Shown here: in pieces, positions 6,261-15,771 of the stretch | Layout: each line of letters begins with the position of its first letter | Numbering within the stretch: position 1 is the first letter of the stretch | DNA from: Butyrivibrio sp. INlla14 | Lineage (GTDB): Bacteria; Bacillota; Clostridia; Lachnospirales; Lachnospiraceae | Direction of reading: 5' to 3' | Length of the DNA: 64,000 bases | Assembly (NCBI RefSeq): GCF_900102515.1 | Contig: NZ_FMVS01000020.1 | Location: 1-64,000 of the forward strand | Made by a program: the position numbers and the translations under genes | The notes under the pieces: model-generated | What the model was told of the DNA's origin: nothing | Database searches by the model: none | Seen by the model: only the letters and a program-made list of their open reading frames with translations

Positions 6261-8951
6261 ATGAGAAATCCGCTTATCAGAAGAATCCCCAGGGAGCTTA
6301 AGGGGGACTTTCACAAATATATCGTGATCATAATTTTCATGGTACTTATGATCGGTGTTATTTCCGGAATGTATGTTGGCCATGATAGTATGCTGGCAGC
6401 TGTTAATGAGGGAAGAGAGAAGCTAAACCTTGAAGATGGCTCTTTTGAACTGTCGAAAAGGGCCTCTCAGAGTTTCATAGAAGATATCAGCACTGGTAAA
6501 AGAGCTGATGTACGCAAGTATTTTATAGACAAGGGCATCAAGGAAGCTGACAAGGAAGTTGAAAAAGCTCTTGAAGAGGAGCTGAATAAACAGGTCACAC
6601 AAGCAATCGAAGAAAGAGTCAGAGAAATGTGCAAAGCATATGGCATTACTGACGAAGAGATGATAAAAAAGCAGATTGATAGTGCCATGGAGGAATCATA
6701 TGAGGAGGCACTTTCAGAAGCAAAGGAATCAAAAGAGTATAAAAAAGCAGCAGACGATGCATACAAAAAGGCTCACGAAGAAGTAGAGAAAAAGGTTGAT
6801 GAAGAGTGGGATAAGATTTCAGATAGATATGAACTTGAAGAAGAATACAATCCAAGTCCGGTAACTATTTACGAGAATTTCTACAGGGATGCACCTGAGG
6901 ATAATGATGGAGATGGTGATGATGATGCTACAGTAAGGCTGTTTAAAAGCGATTCGGTTATCAACAAAGCTTCTTTTATAAAAGGCAGGGAACCCCAGAC
7001 TGATTCAGAGATAGCTATAGATAGAATGCATGCAGATAACGTTGGGGTAGAACTTGGAGATAGCATTATAGTAGAGGGCAAAAAGTTTGAAGTAGTAGGT
7101 CTTTTGTCTTATGTAGATTATCTCACTCTGCATGAATCCAACACGGATTTTATGTTTGATGCCTTTGGATTTGATGTGGCAATGGTCACACCTGATGCCT
7201 TTAACAAGCTTAAGTCAAGAGTACATTTTAATTATGCGTACAAATATGATGATAGACCAGAGGACAAGATACAAAAGGCAGATTATGCAGAAAGCTTTTT
7301 AAAAGCGCTTATAACACAGACACTGGTTTATGACATTGAAATTGAGAACTATTTGCCAGAATATCTAAGGCAGGCCAGTAACTTTGCTCCTTCCGATATC
7401 GATGGTGATTCAGCGGCAACGAGCATACTGTGCTACATACTGATAGCCGTTATTGCATTTATATTTGCAATCATTATTGGAAATACAATAGACAAAGAGG
7501 CTGAAGTTATCGGAACTTTAAGGGCTTCTGGATACAGTAAAAAGGAACTAATAGTCCACTATATGACTATGCCTATTATAGTAACGCTGATAGGAGCAGT
7601 CATTGGAAATGTTCTGGGCTACACTGCCTTCAGAAATGTGGCCGTTAATCTTTATTACAACAGTTATAGCCTTCCACCATGTCACCTGGTATGGAGTAAT
7701 ACTGCTTTAATTAAGACCACAATCATACCGCTTTTACTAATGTTTTTCATAAATCTGATTGTGATTGTCAGAAGAATGCAGCTTAGCCCACTTCGCTTTT
7801 TACGCCACGACCTTACAAAAACCAGGAGAACAAAAGCCAGAAGGCTTCCACGCTGGTCATTTATCAGGAGGTTCAGGCTTAGAATTTTATTCCAGAATAT
7901 GCCTAATTATCTGGTACTCATAGTGGGAGTTGTGTTCATAGAACTGATGTTGTGCTTTGCATTTGGCCTTCCGGATTCTCTTTCACACTATGCAGATGAG
8001 GCTCCGGACATGATATTTGCAGAGTATCAGTATATGCTCATGGATTACAGAGATGAGGATGACAATATTATCGAGACAAAAGAGCCATCGGCAGAAGCCT
8101 TCAGTGCCAAGACACTTCTATTTCCCAGGGGCGCCAATGTTCTTTTTGAAGGAAGAGGAAGCGGCGGTGATGAGAAAGTCACAGTGTATGGTATTTCTGA
8201 AAAAAGTGCATATATAAAGCTTGAAAGTAATCTGACCCCTGGCCAGGGATATATTTCCAGTGCTTTTAGTGAAAAGTTTGGTTTAAAGAAAGGCGACCTG
8301 ATTACTCTAAGCGAAGAATACGAGAATAAATCTTATGAATTTACCGTGTCTGGAATAGTTGATTATGACGGTGGAATAGCTCTTTTTATGGATAAAAAGA
8401 GCTTTGATACAGTCTTTGACAAAGAAAAGGAGGAGTTCACAGGATTCTTTTCCCACAACGAAATAACAGATATTGATGAGCAGAGTATTGCGACAGTCAT
8501 AACTGCAGAGGATATTACAAAGGTGACAGTTCAGTTAAATCATTCTATGGGCGGCTTTATGAATGTATTCAAATATGCCCTTGTGGTTCTGGCTGCAGCA
8601 CTTATTTACCTTCTGGCCAAGATAATCATTGAGAGAAACGAGCATTCAATTTCCATGGTCAAGATCCTTGGCTTTAAAAATACGGAAATTGGCTCGCTAT
8701 ACATAATCCCAACAGCCATCATGGTAACGCTGTTTTCAATAATTGGTTTTGCCGCTGGATATTATCTAATGATATGGATTTTCCATGTATTTATGCTGCA
8801 GATGGATGGGTATTTTGTTTACTACATGAAACCGGCTTCCATGATTTTGTCAGTAATATATCTGCTAATTGGTTATGGTTTGGTATCTATTGTGGACTAC
8901 ATAAGGATAAAGAGAATTCCTATGGATGTTGCACTTAAAAATGTAGATTAA
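6261..8951 (+). CDS. Large FtsX-type ABC transporter permease
   Basis: An 896-residue permease. One transmembrane helix lies at about 20-42. A long acidic helical, coiled-coil-like stretch (about 85-200) follows, then an extracytosolic domain. A first FtsX domain lies at about 380-515 (motif ATSILCYIL...GTLRASGYSKKEL), a second membrane start at about 550, a second outside domain, and a second FtsX domain at about 765-890 (MVKILGFKNTEIGS). This is the usual layout of long DUF214-like permeases. It is 12 bp after its ATPase. The extended helical insertion after the first helix is longer than in MacB. Cargo is unknown; metal-linked regulation is inferred from the operon promoter. Confidence 0.88.
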   Translation: MRNPLIRRIPRELKGDFHKYIVIIIFMVLMIGVISGMYVGHDSMLAAVNEGREKLNLEDGSFELSKRASQSFIEDISTGKRADVRKYFIDKGIKEADKEVEKALEEELNKQVTQAIEERVREMCKAYGITDEEMIKKQIDSAMEESYEEALSEAKESKEYKKAADDAYKKAHEEVEKKVDEEWDKISDRYELEEEYNPSPVTIYENFYRDAPEDNDGDGDDDATVRLFKSDSVINKASFIKGREPQTDSEIAIDRMHADNVGVELGDSIIVEGKKFEVVGLLSYVDYLTLHESNTDFMFDAFGFDVAMVTPDAFNKLKSRVHFNYAYKYDDRPEDKIQKADYAESFLKALITQTLVYDIEIENYLPEYLRQASNFAPSDIDGDSAATSILCYILIAVIAFIFAIIIGNTIDKEAEVIGTLRASGYSKKELIVHYMTMPIIVTLIGAVIGNVLGYTAFRNVAVNLYYNSYSLPPCHLVWSNTALIKTTIIPLLLMFFINLIVIVRRMQLSPLRFLRHDLTKTRRTKARRLPRWSFIRRFRLRILFQNMPNYLVLIVGVVFIELMLCFAFGLPDSLSHYADEAPDMIFAEYQYMLMDYRDEDDNIIETKEPSAEAFSAKTLLFPRGANVLFEGRGSGGDEKVTVYGISEKSAYIKLESNLTPGQGYISSAFSEKFGLKKGDLITLSEEYENKSYEFTVSGIVDYDGGIALFMDKKSFDTVFDKEKEEFTGFFSHNEITDIDEQSIATVITAEDITKVTVQLNHSMGGFMNVFKYALVVLAAALIYLLAKIIIERNEHSISMVKILGFKNTEIGSLYIIPTAIMVTLFSIIGFAAGYYLMIWIFHVFMLQMDGYFVYYMKPASMILSVIYLLIGYGLVSIVDYIRIKRIPMDVALKNVD

Positions 8952-8978
8952 ATTTACTTCAGAAAGGAGTCAGGGGGA

Positions 8979-10778
8979 ATGAAAAGTAAGAAAAAAAGTG
9001 ATTTGGCTGTACTTTTAGAGTACGCAGGGAGTTTTAAAAAACTAACGTTTTTGGGACTTTTTTTGTCCGCGGTAGCAATGGTTTTGGGAATGCTGCCCTA
9101 TATTTGCGTATGGCTTGTTGCGAGGGATTTGATAGAGGTAGCGCCAAACTGGACTGAGGCGACAAATATCGGAAAATACGGATGGCAGGCATTAGCATTT
9201 TCTATAGCTGGTATAGTTGTATATTTTGCAGCTCTAATGTGCACACATCTGGCGGCTTTTAGAACTGCATCAAATATCAGAAAACAGGGGATGGCTCATC
9301 TTATGAAAGCTCCGCTTGGATTCTTTGATTCCAATGCGTCAGGTCTTCTTAGAAATCGTCTTGATGGGGCTGCATCAGAAACAGAGACGCTTCTTGCTCA
9401 TAATCTGGCAGATATTGTTGGAAGCATTACTATGTTTATCGGAATGATAGTTTTGATGATCGTCTTTGATTGGAGAATGGGGCTTGCCTGCCTAATGGCT
9501 GCAGTAATCTCAATCATTGCGATGTGCACAATGATGGGTGGAGAAAATGCAAATCTGATGCGCGATTATCAAGCTGCTCAGGATCATATGAGTAAGGCTG
9601 GAACAGAGTACGTTCGTGGAATTCCAGTTGTAAAGGTATTTCAGCAGACTGTGTATTCGTTCAAGGCATTTAAGGAAGCCATTGAGACATATAGCGATAA
9701 AGCAGAACAGTATGCTGTAAAGGTCTGCCAGGTTCCTCAAGCGGTCAACCTGACATTTACAGAGGGAGCCTTTATTTTTCTGGTACCAGTTGCAGTCTTT
9801 ATCGCGCCTGGAGCACTTAGATCAGGAAATTTTGCCGGCTTTGTCACAAACTTTGCTTTTTATGCAGTATTTTCTGCTATTGTATCAACTGCGCTTGCGA
9901 GAATAATGTTTGCGGCAAGCGGAATGATGCTTGCAAGTACGGCTTTGGGAAGAATATCTCAGGTAATGGAAGCACCGACACTAAAGATAACAGATAGTCC
10001 AAAAGAACCTAAGGATAACAGCATTGAATTTAAGGATGTTTCTTTTACCTATGATGGAGCTGATATTCCTGCTATCGACCATGTTTCATTTAGAGTAGAT
10101 CCCGGGCAGACAGTGGCACTTGTTGGGCCCTCAGGAGGAGGTAAGACAACAGCAGCCAGCCTGATACCACGTTTCTGGGATGTTACAGAAGGCGCAGTCC
10201 TTGTTGGAGGCGTCGATGTGCGTGACATGGATCCTCACGTTCTAATGGATAAAATAGCATTTGTTTTCCAAAATAATCATCTGTTTAAGGCAAGCATTTT
10301 CGAGAATGTAAGGGCAGCAAGGCCAGATGCTACAAGGGATGAAGTTAAAAGAGCCTTATCTGCAGCCCAGTGTGATGACATCCTTGATAAGCTCCCACAG
10401 GGCATGGATACAGTAATCGGAACAGAAGGAACCTATTTATCAGGCGGAGAACAACAGCGAGTAGCCCTTGCAAGAGCAATTTTGAAAGACGCTCCAATTG
10501 TGGTTCTTGATGAAGCAACCGCTTTTGCAGATCCGGAAAATGAAGTCCTGATCCAAAAAGCATTTGCCAAGCTTACAAAGGGCCGCACGGTTATCATGAT
10601 TGCCCACCGACTGTCTACTGTGGTTGGCGCGGATAAGATAATAGTACTCGATAACGGAAGGGCCATAGAAGAAGGTACACATAATGACCTAAAGCAAAAG
10701 AGTGGAATGTATTCCAATATGTGGAAGGATTACAATAAGGCGGCTACATGGCGCATTTCAGCGGGGGAGGCGATGTAA
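8979..10778 (+). CDS. ABC transporter, fused membrane and ATPase domains (IrtA/YbtP-like)
   Basis: A 599-residue half-transporter with six predicted membrane helices (about residues 20-310) and a C-terminal ATPase. Walker A is GPSGGGKTT, the signature is LSGGEQQRVALARAI, and Walker B is VVLDEATAFADPENE. The ATAFADPENE form is one I associate with the siderophore-related IrtA/YbtP cluster of type IV transporters that act as importers; this is from memory, not a search. It is 27 bp after the FtsX permease and directly abuts its partner (stop and next ATG adjacent), so the two make a heterodimer. The iron-operon setting fits uptake of an iron complex or heme, but export is also possible. Confidence 0.85.
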   Translation: MKSKKKSDLAVLLEYAGSFKKLTFLGLFLSAVAMVLGMLPYICVWLVARDLIEVAPNWTEATNIGKYGWQALAFSIAGIVVYFAALMCTHLAAFRTASNIRKQGMAHLMKAPLGFFDSNASGLLRNRLDGAASETETLLAHNLADIVGSITMFIGMIVLMIVFDWRMGLACLMAAVISIIAMCTMMGGENANLMRDYQAAQDHMSKAGTEYVRGIPVVKVFQQTVYSFKAFKEAIETYSDKAEQYAVKVCQVPQAVNLTFTEGAFIFLVPVAVFIAPGALRSGNFAGFVTNFAFYAVFSAIVSTALARIMFAASGMMLASTALGRISQVMEAPTLKITDSPKEPKDNSIEFKDVSFTYDGADIPAIDHVSFRVDPGQTVALVGPSGGGKTTAASLIPRFWDVTEGAVLVGGVDVRDMDPHVLMDKIAFVFQNNHLFKASIFENVRAARPDATRDEVKRALSAAQCDDILDKLPQGMDTVIGTEGTYLSGGEQQRVALARAILKDAPIVVLDEATAFADPENEVLIQKAFAKLTKGRTVIMIAHRLSTVVGADKIIVLDNGRAIEEGTHNDLKQKSGMYSNMWKDYNKAATWRISAGEAM

Positions 10779-12563
10779 ATGTTTGGAAAAGATTTTCAGA
10801 GAAAATATGCACTCACTGATAAAGGGGTTAAAAACGCTAAAACAGCGACATTTTGGACTGTTGTAGTTAATCTTATAGTAATGGGCGGAATGGGCATTTT
10901 ATATATGCTCATGAAAAGCTATATGGATACTTTGACAAATGGTGCAGCCCTTCCTGGAGCAGGAGTATTCCTTCTTCTTGTGCTGGCATTTGTAGTACTT
11001 TCACTAATAACCCATCTTCAGCAGTATAGAGCAACCTATGGCCTTGTGTACGGAGAGGTAAGAGATGTCAGGATTTCACTGGCAGAGCACATGAGAAAGC
11101 TCCCGCTTGGATATTTTGGAAAAAGAGATCTGGCAGATCTTACAGAAACTATCTTGGGTGATGTAAATCGCCTTGAGCACGTTTGGTCTCATTGTCTTGG
11201 ATATTTGTACGGATCCTATATATCGACAGCGATTGTGGCTGTCATGATCTTTATCTATGACTGGAGGCTTGCAGTTGCTTGTTTATGGGGAGTTCCTATG
11301 GCATTTATTCTTTTGTTTGGAAGCAGAAAAATTAATAAGCGACAGTCAGAGATTACCAAAGAAGCAGGAATACAGGTATCTGACGGTATTCAGGAGACCC
11401 TTGAAAACATCAGGGAGATTAGAGCTACCAATCAGGAAAAGAGATTTCTTGATTCCCTTGATTCTAAAATTGACCATCATGAAAAAACAATGCTGTCCGG
11501 TGAATTAGCCTGCGGAATTTTTGTTAATGCAGCCAGCGTTATAATGCGACTTGGCGTAGCAACAACAATCCTCACAGGAACAAAGCTGATTTTGTCAGGA
11601 CAAGTAGAGTTTATGGTGTTGTTCGTGTTTTTATTGGCGATTACAAGAATATATGCGCCATTTGATCAGGCATTATGCCTTATTGCAGAAATGTTTATGT
11701 CACAGATATCAGCTGCCAGACTTATGGAGATCTACGATGCCAAGACAGCAGACGGCGCAGAAGAATTTAAGCCAAATGGACATGATATTGTCTTTGAAAA
11801 TGTTGAGTTTGCTTATGATGATTCTCATGAGGCTGGAAGAGAGACTAAATCCGGTCGTGCTGATAATGTACTTAGAAAGGTTAGTTTTACAGCAAGAGAA
11901 GGCGAAGTTACAGCCCTTGTAGGTCCTTCTGGCTCAGGAAAGAGCACTTGCGCACGCCTAGCAGCAAGATTATGGGACAATTCAAAAGGTACGATCAAGG
12001 TTGGAGGCGTGGATATAAGCTCTGTCGATCCGGAGGTTCTTCTGGGAGATTATTCCATGGTATTTCAGGATGTAGTGCTTTTTGATGATACAGTTATGGA
12101 GAATATCAGGCTTGGCAAGCATGGTGCTACAGATGAGGAAGTGCTTGCTGCAGCAAAAGTAGCAAACTGCGACGAGTTCGTTGAGAAACTGCCAAATGGA
12201 TATGATACTCCAATTGGAGAAAATGGAGCTAAGCTTTCAGGTGGAGAAAGGCAGAGAATATCTATAGCAAGAGCCCTTCTAAAAAATGCGCCGATAGTTC
12301 TCTTAGATGAAGCGACAGCTTCTTTGGATGTTGAAAATGAGACCAAGGTTCAGGGAGCATTATCCCGCCTTCTTACTGGTAAGACAGTCCTAGTTATTGC
12401 GCATCGTATGCGAACTGTTGAGGCAGCGGATAAAATTATTGTTCTTGCAGATGGAAAGGTTGCAGAAGAGGGCAATCCATCTGAGCTTCTAAAGAAGAAT
12501 GATGGAATCTTCAGACGTATGGCGGAGCTTCAGAGTGATAGCGAGAATTGGAGTATCGCGTGA
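10779..12563 (+). CDS. ABC transporter, fused membrane and ATPase domains (IrtB/YbtQ-like partner)
   Basis: A 594-residue partner of the preceding half-transporter with the same order: six membrane helices, then an ATPase with Walker [10 protein letters not shown], signature LSGGERQRISIARAL and Walker B IVLLDEATASLDVENE. The ATG follows the previous stop with no gap, after GGGGGAGG. Both ATPases keep the expected catalytic residues, so this looks like two active sites rather than one degenerate site. A terminator follows at 12607, ending the four-gene operon that starts at 5541. Confidence 0.85.
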   Translation: MFGKDFQRKYALTDKGVKNAKTATFWTVVVNLIVMGGMGILYMLMKSYMDTLTNGAALPGAGVFLLLVLAFVVLSLITHLQQYRATYGLVYGEVRDVRISLAEHMRKLPLGYFGKRDLADLTETILGDVNRLEHVWSHCLGYLYGSYISTAIVAVMIFIYDWRLAVACLWGVPMAFILLFGSRKINKRQSEITKEAGIQVSDGIQETLENIREIRATNQEKRFLDSLDSKIDHHEKTMLSGELACGIFVNAASVIMRLGVATTILTGTKLILSGQVEFMVLFVFLLAITRIYAPFDQALCLIAEMFMSQISAARLMEIYDAKTADGAEEFKPNGHDIVFENVEFAYDDSHEAGRETKSGRADNVLRKVSFTAREGEVTALVGPSGSGKSTCARLAARLWDNSKGTIKVGGVDISSVDPEVLLGDYSMVFQDVVLFDDTVMENIRLGKHGATDEEVLAAAKVANCDEFVEKLPNGYDTPIGENGAKLSGGERQRISIARALLKNAPIVLLDEATASLDVENETKVQGALSRLLTGKTVLVIAHRMRTVEAADKIIVLADGKVAEEGNPSELLKKNDGIFRRMAELQSDSENWSIA

Positions 12564-12606
12564 CAAATATCCGTCAAATAATATCAATTTCCATGTTCTT
12601 TAAACA

Positions 12607-12645
12607 AAAGAGCCACATTAATGAGCTATAGTGTGGCTCTTTATA
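12607..12645 (+). terminator. Terminator of the iron ABC operon
   Basis: AAAGAGCCACA (12607-12617) pairs perfectly with TGTGGCTCTTT (12632-12642), followed by TAT-rich sequence. Confidence 0.75.
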
Positions 12646-12672
12646 TGCTCTGCATATTAAGAGTACTATTTC

Positions 12673-12701
12673 TTGACAATGCATGACACCGCATATACAA
12701 T
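12673..12701 (+). promoter_or_regulatory. Promoter of the zinc operon
   Basis: TTGACA (12673-12678) and TACAAT (12696-12701) are 17 bp apart, near consensus. It shows that coding cannot begin at 12673. No convincing Zur or AdcR box was seen around it. Confidence 0.7.
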
Positions 12702-12735
12702 TGGTTTGATTCTCACATTTGTAAGGAGGAGCGGT

Positions 12736-13041
12736 TTGAAGACTCAGACAGTGATGAACAGAATACTTACTGGCATCATGGCAATCATGGTGTTACTTGT
12801 TGTGCTGTTTTCTGCCTTTTTCATTGTTTCACATGCAGATCATGACTGCTCTGGAGAGGACTGTCCTGTGTGCGCATGCATTCAGCAGTGTGAGAACATA
12901 CTTCATGGCACAGATGGCAATTTGGTGTTTGCAAATGCCGGTTTTCTGCCAGTTGTTCTAGTTATAGGTTCTATACTCATTTCTTATTGTGTCGTTATTT
13001 CTGGCACACCAGTTTCAGCTAAGGTTAGAATGAATAATTAA
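12736..13041 (+). CDS. Small Cys/His-rich membrane protein of the zinc operon
   Basis: A 101-residue protein. The start is TTG at 12736 with AAGGAGGA at 12723-12730; a longer frame from 12673 would start on the -35 of the promoter. Helices lie at about 10-32 and 70-92. Between them is an outside loop with HADHDCSGEDCPVCACIQQC, that is, two histidines and five cysteines in 20 residues, well suited to binding a metal. Similar short proteins head zinc or iron loci in Clostridia as I recall. It is followed by znuA after 113 bp. A role as a zinc-binding accessory is inference. Confidence 0.7.
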   Translation: MKTQTVMNRILTGIMAIMVLLVVLFSAFFIVSHADHDCSGEDCPVCACIQQCENILHGTDGNLVFANAGFLPVVLVIGSILISYCVVISGTPVSAKVRMNN

Positions 13042-13062
13042 ATAATTCTCTGATGTTACTGT

Positions 13063-13093
13063 AGGTCTGCCTTGATGGCATTGACCTCTTTTT
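13063..13093 (+). terminator. Weak hairpin before znuA, possible attenuator
   Basis: AGGTC-TGCC pairs with GGCATTGACCT with an internal bulge, then CTTTTTG. It lies between the small Cys/His-rich gene and znuA and could reduce read-through or process the transcript. Confidence 0.35.
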
Positions 13094-13154
13094 GTTTCAC
13101 AAGACCGGCAAGCGAAGGGATGCTTGCATACAAATTCTGGAGGAATATTTAATT

Positions 13155-14195
13155 ATGAAAAAATACATATCAATTTTACTGGCTGCCATTTTAATGGTCA
13201 GCTGTCTTTCTGCATGCGGTTCAAATGGGGGAACAACAGCGTCAGCTGGAAATAAGCTTGAGATTGTAACTACAATTTTCCCTGAGTATGACTGGGTTCT
13301 TAATATTCTTGGTGATAACGCTTCCAACGCAGAGGTTACTATGCTTCTTGATAATGGAGTTGATCTTCACAGCTACCAGCCTACAGCAGAAGACATCACA
13401 AAAATTTCAAAATGTGATCTGTTCATCTATGTGGGAGGTGAATCAGATGAGTGGGTTGAGGATGCCCTTAAGGAAGCCACTAACAAGGACATGGTTGTTA
13501 TCAATCTCCTGGATGTTCTGGGCGAGAGTGTCAAGGAAGAGGAAGTAGTTGAAGGCATGCAGGAAGATGAGCATGAACACGAACATGAGGATGGAGAGGA
13601 TCATGAAGATGCCGATGAACATGAGGAAGAGGGCCATGATCACGAGGAAGGCGAAGTAGAATATGACGAGCATGTTTGGCTCTCTCTTAGAAATGCGATG
13701 GCACTAGTTGAGAATATTTCAAACGCACTTCAGACCATTGATAAAGATAATGCACAGGCTTATGAAGCAAATGCACAGGCTTATATCACAAAGTTAAATG
13801 AGCTTGATAAGAAGTATCAGGAGGCAGTTTCTGCCGGATCCAAGTCAACACTTCTTTTTGGAGACAGATTCCCATTCAGATATCTTGTAGATGATTATGG
13901 GCTTGATTACTACGCCGCTTTTGTAGGCTGCTCAGCAGAGACGGAGGCCAGTTTTGAGACAATTGCATTTCTGTCAGGCAAGGTCGATGAACTTTCTCTT
14001 AACGCAGTTATGACTATTGAAGGTCCTGATCATAAAATAGCGAAGACTATAGTGGAGAATACAGAGAATAAGAACCAGAAGATACTTACAATGGACTCTA
14101 TGCAGTCTACAACCTCCAAGGATGTAGAAGGCGGGGCAAGTTACCTGGGAATCATGGAAGAAAATCTGACTGTTCTTTCAGAAGCATTAAACTGA
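13155..14195 (+). CDS. znuA: ZnuA-like zinc-binding lipoprotein
   Basis: A 346-residue metal-binding lipoprotein of the cluster 9 (ZnuA/AdcA) type. The start is ATG 13155 after GGAGGA; the frame upstream is rejected because it would precede the signal peptide. The signal peptide ends in LSAC, a lipobox. A His/Asp/Glu-rich loop (about residues 135-165) and histidines in VDLHSYQP, YDEHVWLS and GPDHKIA are the expected zinc ligands and zinc-collecting loop. It is followed by ATPase and permease genes of the same system. Manganese as substrate is less likely given the histidine-rich loop. Confidence 0.92.
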   Translation: MKKYISILLAAILMVSCLSACGSNGGTTASAGNKLEIVTTIFPEYDWVLNILGDNASNAEVTMLLDNGVDLHSYQPTAEDITKISKCDLFIYVGGESDEWVEDALKEATNKDMVVINLLDVLGESVKEEEVVEGMQEDEHEHEHEDGEDHEDADEHEEEGHDHEEGEVEYDEHVWLSLRNAMALVENISNALQTIDKDNAQAYEANAQAYITKLNELDKKYQEAVSAGSKSTLLFGDRFPFRYLVDDYGLDYYAAFVGCSAETEASFETIAFLSGKVDELSLNAVMTIEGPDHKIAKTIVENTENKNQKILTMDSMQSTTSKDVEGGASYLGIMEENLTVLSEALN

Positions 14196-14210
14196 TCAGG
14201 AGGAAAAGAA

Positions 14211-14933
14211 ATGGCTTTGATCACAGCATCAGATGTATCCCTAGGGTATGATAATCATCTGATAGTAAAGAAACTAAATTTTAGCATAAATGCTGGGGAT
14301 TATCTGTACATTGTGGGGGAAAACGGATCTGGAAAATCTACACTTATGAAGACGCTTCTGGGACTTTTGCCTCCTATAAGTGGCAGCATTTCTTTTGGTG
14401 ATGGGATCAAAGCTGGAGATATTGGCTATCTTCCACAGCAGACTATTATTCAAAAAGATTTTCCTGCATCCGTCAGAGAGATAGTCATCTCCGGATGCCA
14501 GGGGCGATGCGGGCTGAGACCTTTTTACAACAGGGAGGAAAAGAAGCTTGCAGATGATAATATGAAACGCATGGATATAGTGGACTTAAAGAACCGCCCC
14601 TACAGAGAATTATCTGGAGGTCAGCAGCAGCGAGTTCTTCTGGCCAGGGCGCTTTGCGCAACACAAAAGCTTCTTTTACTGGATGAACCTGTTGCCGGGC
14701 TTGATCCAAACGTATCAGCTCAGATGTATGAGCTTATAGAGAAGCTAAATCAAGAGGGAATCACAGTAATAATGATTTCTCATGATATTTCAGCTGCCAT
14801 AAGATATGCCAGCCATATTCTTCATATCGGGGAAAAGATATATTTTGGCACCAGAGGAGACTACCTTGAAAGTGAGGCAGGAAGGGATTTTCTTCTGCGG
14901 AATAAAAGTGAGGGAGACAAAAACTATGCTTGA
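14211..14933 (+). CDS. znuC: ZnuC-like zinc ABC transporter ATPase
   Basis: A 240-residue cytosolic ATPase. Walker A is GENGSGKST, the signature is [15 protein letters not shown], and Walker B is LLLLDEPVAGLD. The start follows CAGGAGGAAA, 15 bp after znuA. Its last eight bases overlap znuB. The position between znuA and znuB makes the assignment firm. Confidence 0.92.
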   Translation: MALITASDVSLGYDNHLIVKKLNFSINAGDYLYIVGENGSGKSTLMKTLLGLLPPISGSISFGDGIKAGDIGYLPQQTIIQKDFPASVREIVISGCQGRCGLRPFYNREEKKLADDNMKRMDIVDLKNRPYRELSGGQQQRVLLARALCATQKLLLLDEPVAGLDPNVSAQMYELIEKLNQEGITVIMISHDISAAIRYASHILHIGEKIYFGTRGDYLESEAGRDFLLRNKSEGDKNYA

Positions 14934-15771
14934 TAAGATAATTATGTATCTGCAGTATCCATTCGTCAGATATGCACTTATTGTGGGAGTGCTGATTGCT
15001 CTTTGCTCTTCACTTTTGGGGGTCACTCTGGTTTTAAAAAGATTCTCTTTTATAGGAGATGGATTGTCCCATGTGGCCTTTGGAGCCATGGCGATAGCAA
15101 CTGTGGCAGGTCTGACTAATAAGATGGTCATAATTTTGCCTGTGACAGTGATAAGTGCAGTACTACTTCTTAGAACCGGGCAGAACACCAGGATAAAAGG
15201 GGATGCAGCAATAGCTATGATATCTGTTGGGGCCCTTGCCTTTGGGTATCTTCTTATGAATATCTTTTCCACATCTTCAAATCTTTCTGGGGATGTGTGT
15301 AGTACCTTGTTTGGATCGACATCGATCCTGACACTTACAAGGGAAGAGGTATGGCTTTGTGCGGTTCTCTCTGCAGTGGTCGTTGTTATTTTTGTGCTGT
15401 TTTATAACAAAATTTTTGCAGTGACTTTTGATGAGGATTTTTCAAGGGCTGTTGGAACAAAGGCAGAGTCCTATAATCTCCTTATTGCGATTGTGATAGC
15501 TGTGATAATTGTTCTGGCGATGAACCTGGTTGGATCCTTACTAATATCTGCCTTGGTAATATTCCCTGCCTTATCTGCAATGCGTATTTTCAATAACTTC
15601 AAGATGGTTACTGTATGGTCAGCCATTTTGTCGGTGGTCTGCGCATTTGTTGGTATGATGATAGCCATTCTGGCAGGAACTCCTGTGGGATCTACTATTG
15701 TAGCGGCCGATGTTGTAGCATTTTTCGCCTGCTTTTTGGCGGGATCGATTGTAAGAGGTGCAAGAGTATGA
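14926..15771 (+). CDS. znuB: ZnuB-like zinc ABC transporter permease
   Basis: A 281-residue integral membrane permease of the ABC-3 family with about eight hydrophobic segments. The sequence MLDKIIMYLQYPFVRYAL is a typical start, and GDGLSHVAFGAMA is the conserved family block after the second helix. The start ATG 14926 overlaps the end of znuC; a longer in-frame start at 14806 lies deep inside znuC and is rejected. It overlaps the next gene by four bases. Confidence 0.92.
   Translation: MLDKIIMYLQYPFVRYALIVGVLIALCSSLLGVTLVLKRFSFIGDGLSHVAFGAMAIATVAGLTNKMVIILPVTVISAVLLLRTGQNTRIKGDAAIAMISVGALAFGYLLMNIFSTSSNLSGDVCSTLFGSTSILTLTREEVWLCAVLSAVVVVIFVLFYNKIFAVTFDEDFSRAVGTKAESYNLLIAIVIAVIIVLAMNLVGSLLISALVIFPALSAMRIFNNFKMVTVWSAILSVVCAFVGMMIAILAGTPVGSTIVAADVVAFFACFLAGSIVRGARV

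Noticed and set aside
12666..12705. Zur box at the zinc promoter
   Set aside because: Only a 4-bp inverted match (ATGC/GCAT) is seen, which is below what can be supported.
12673..12735. Start of the small Cys/His-rich gene at 12673
   Set aside because: That TTG is part of the TTGACA -35; the TTG at 12736 follows a strong AAGGAGGA.
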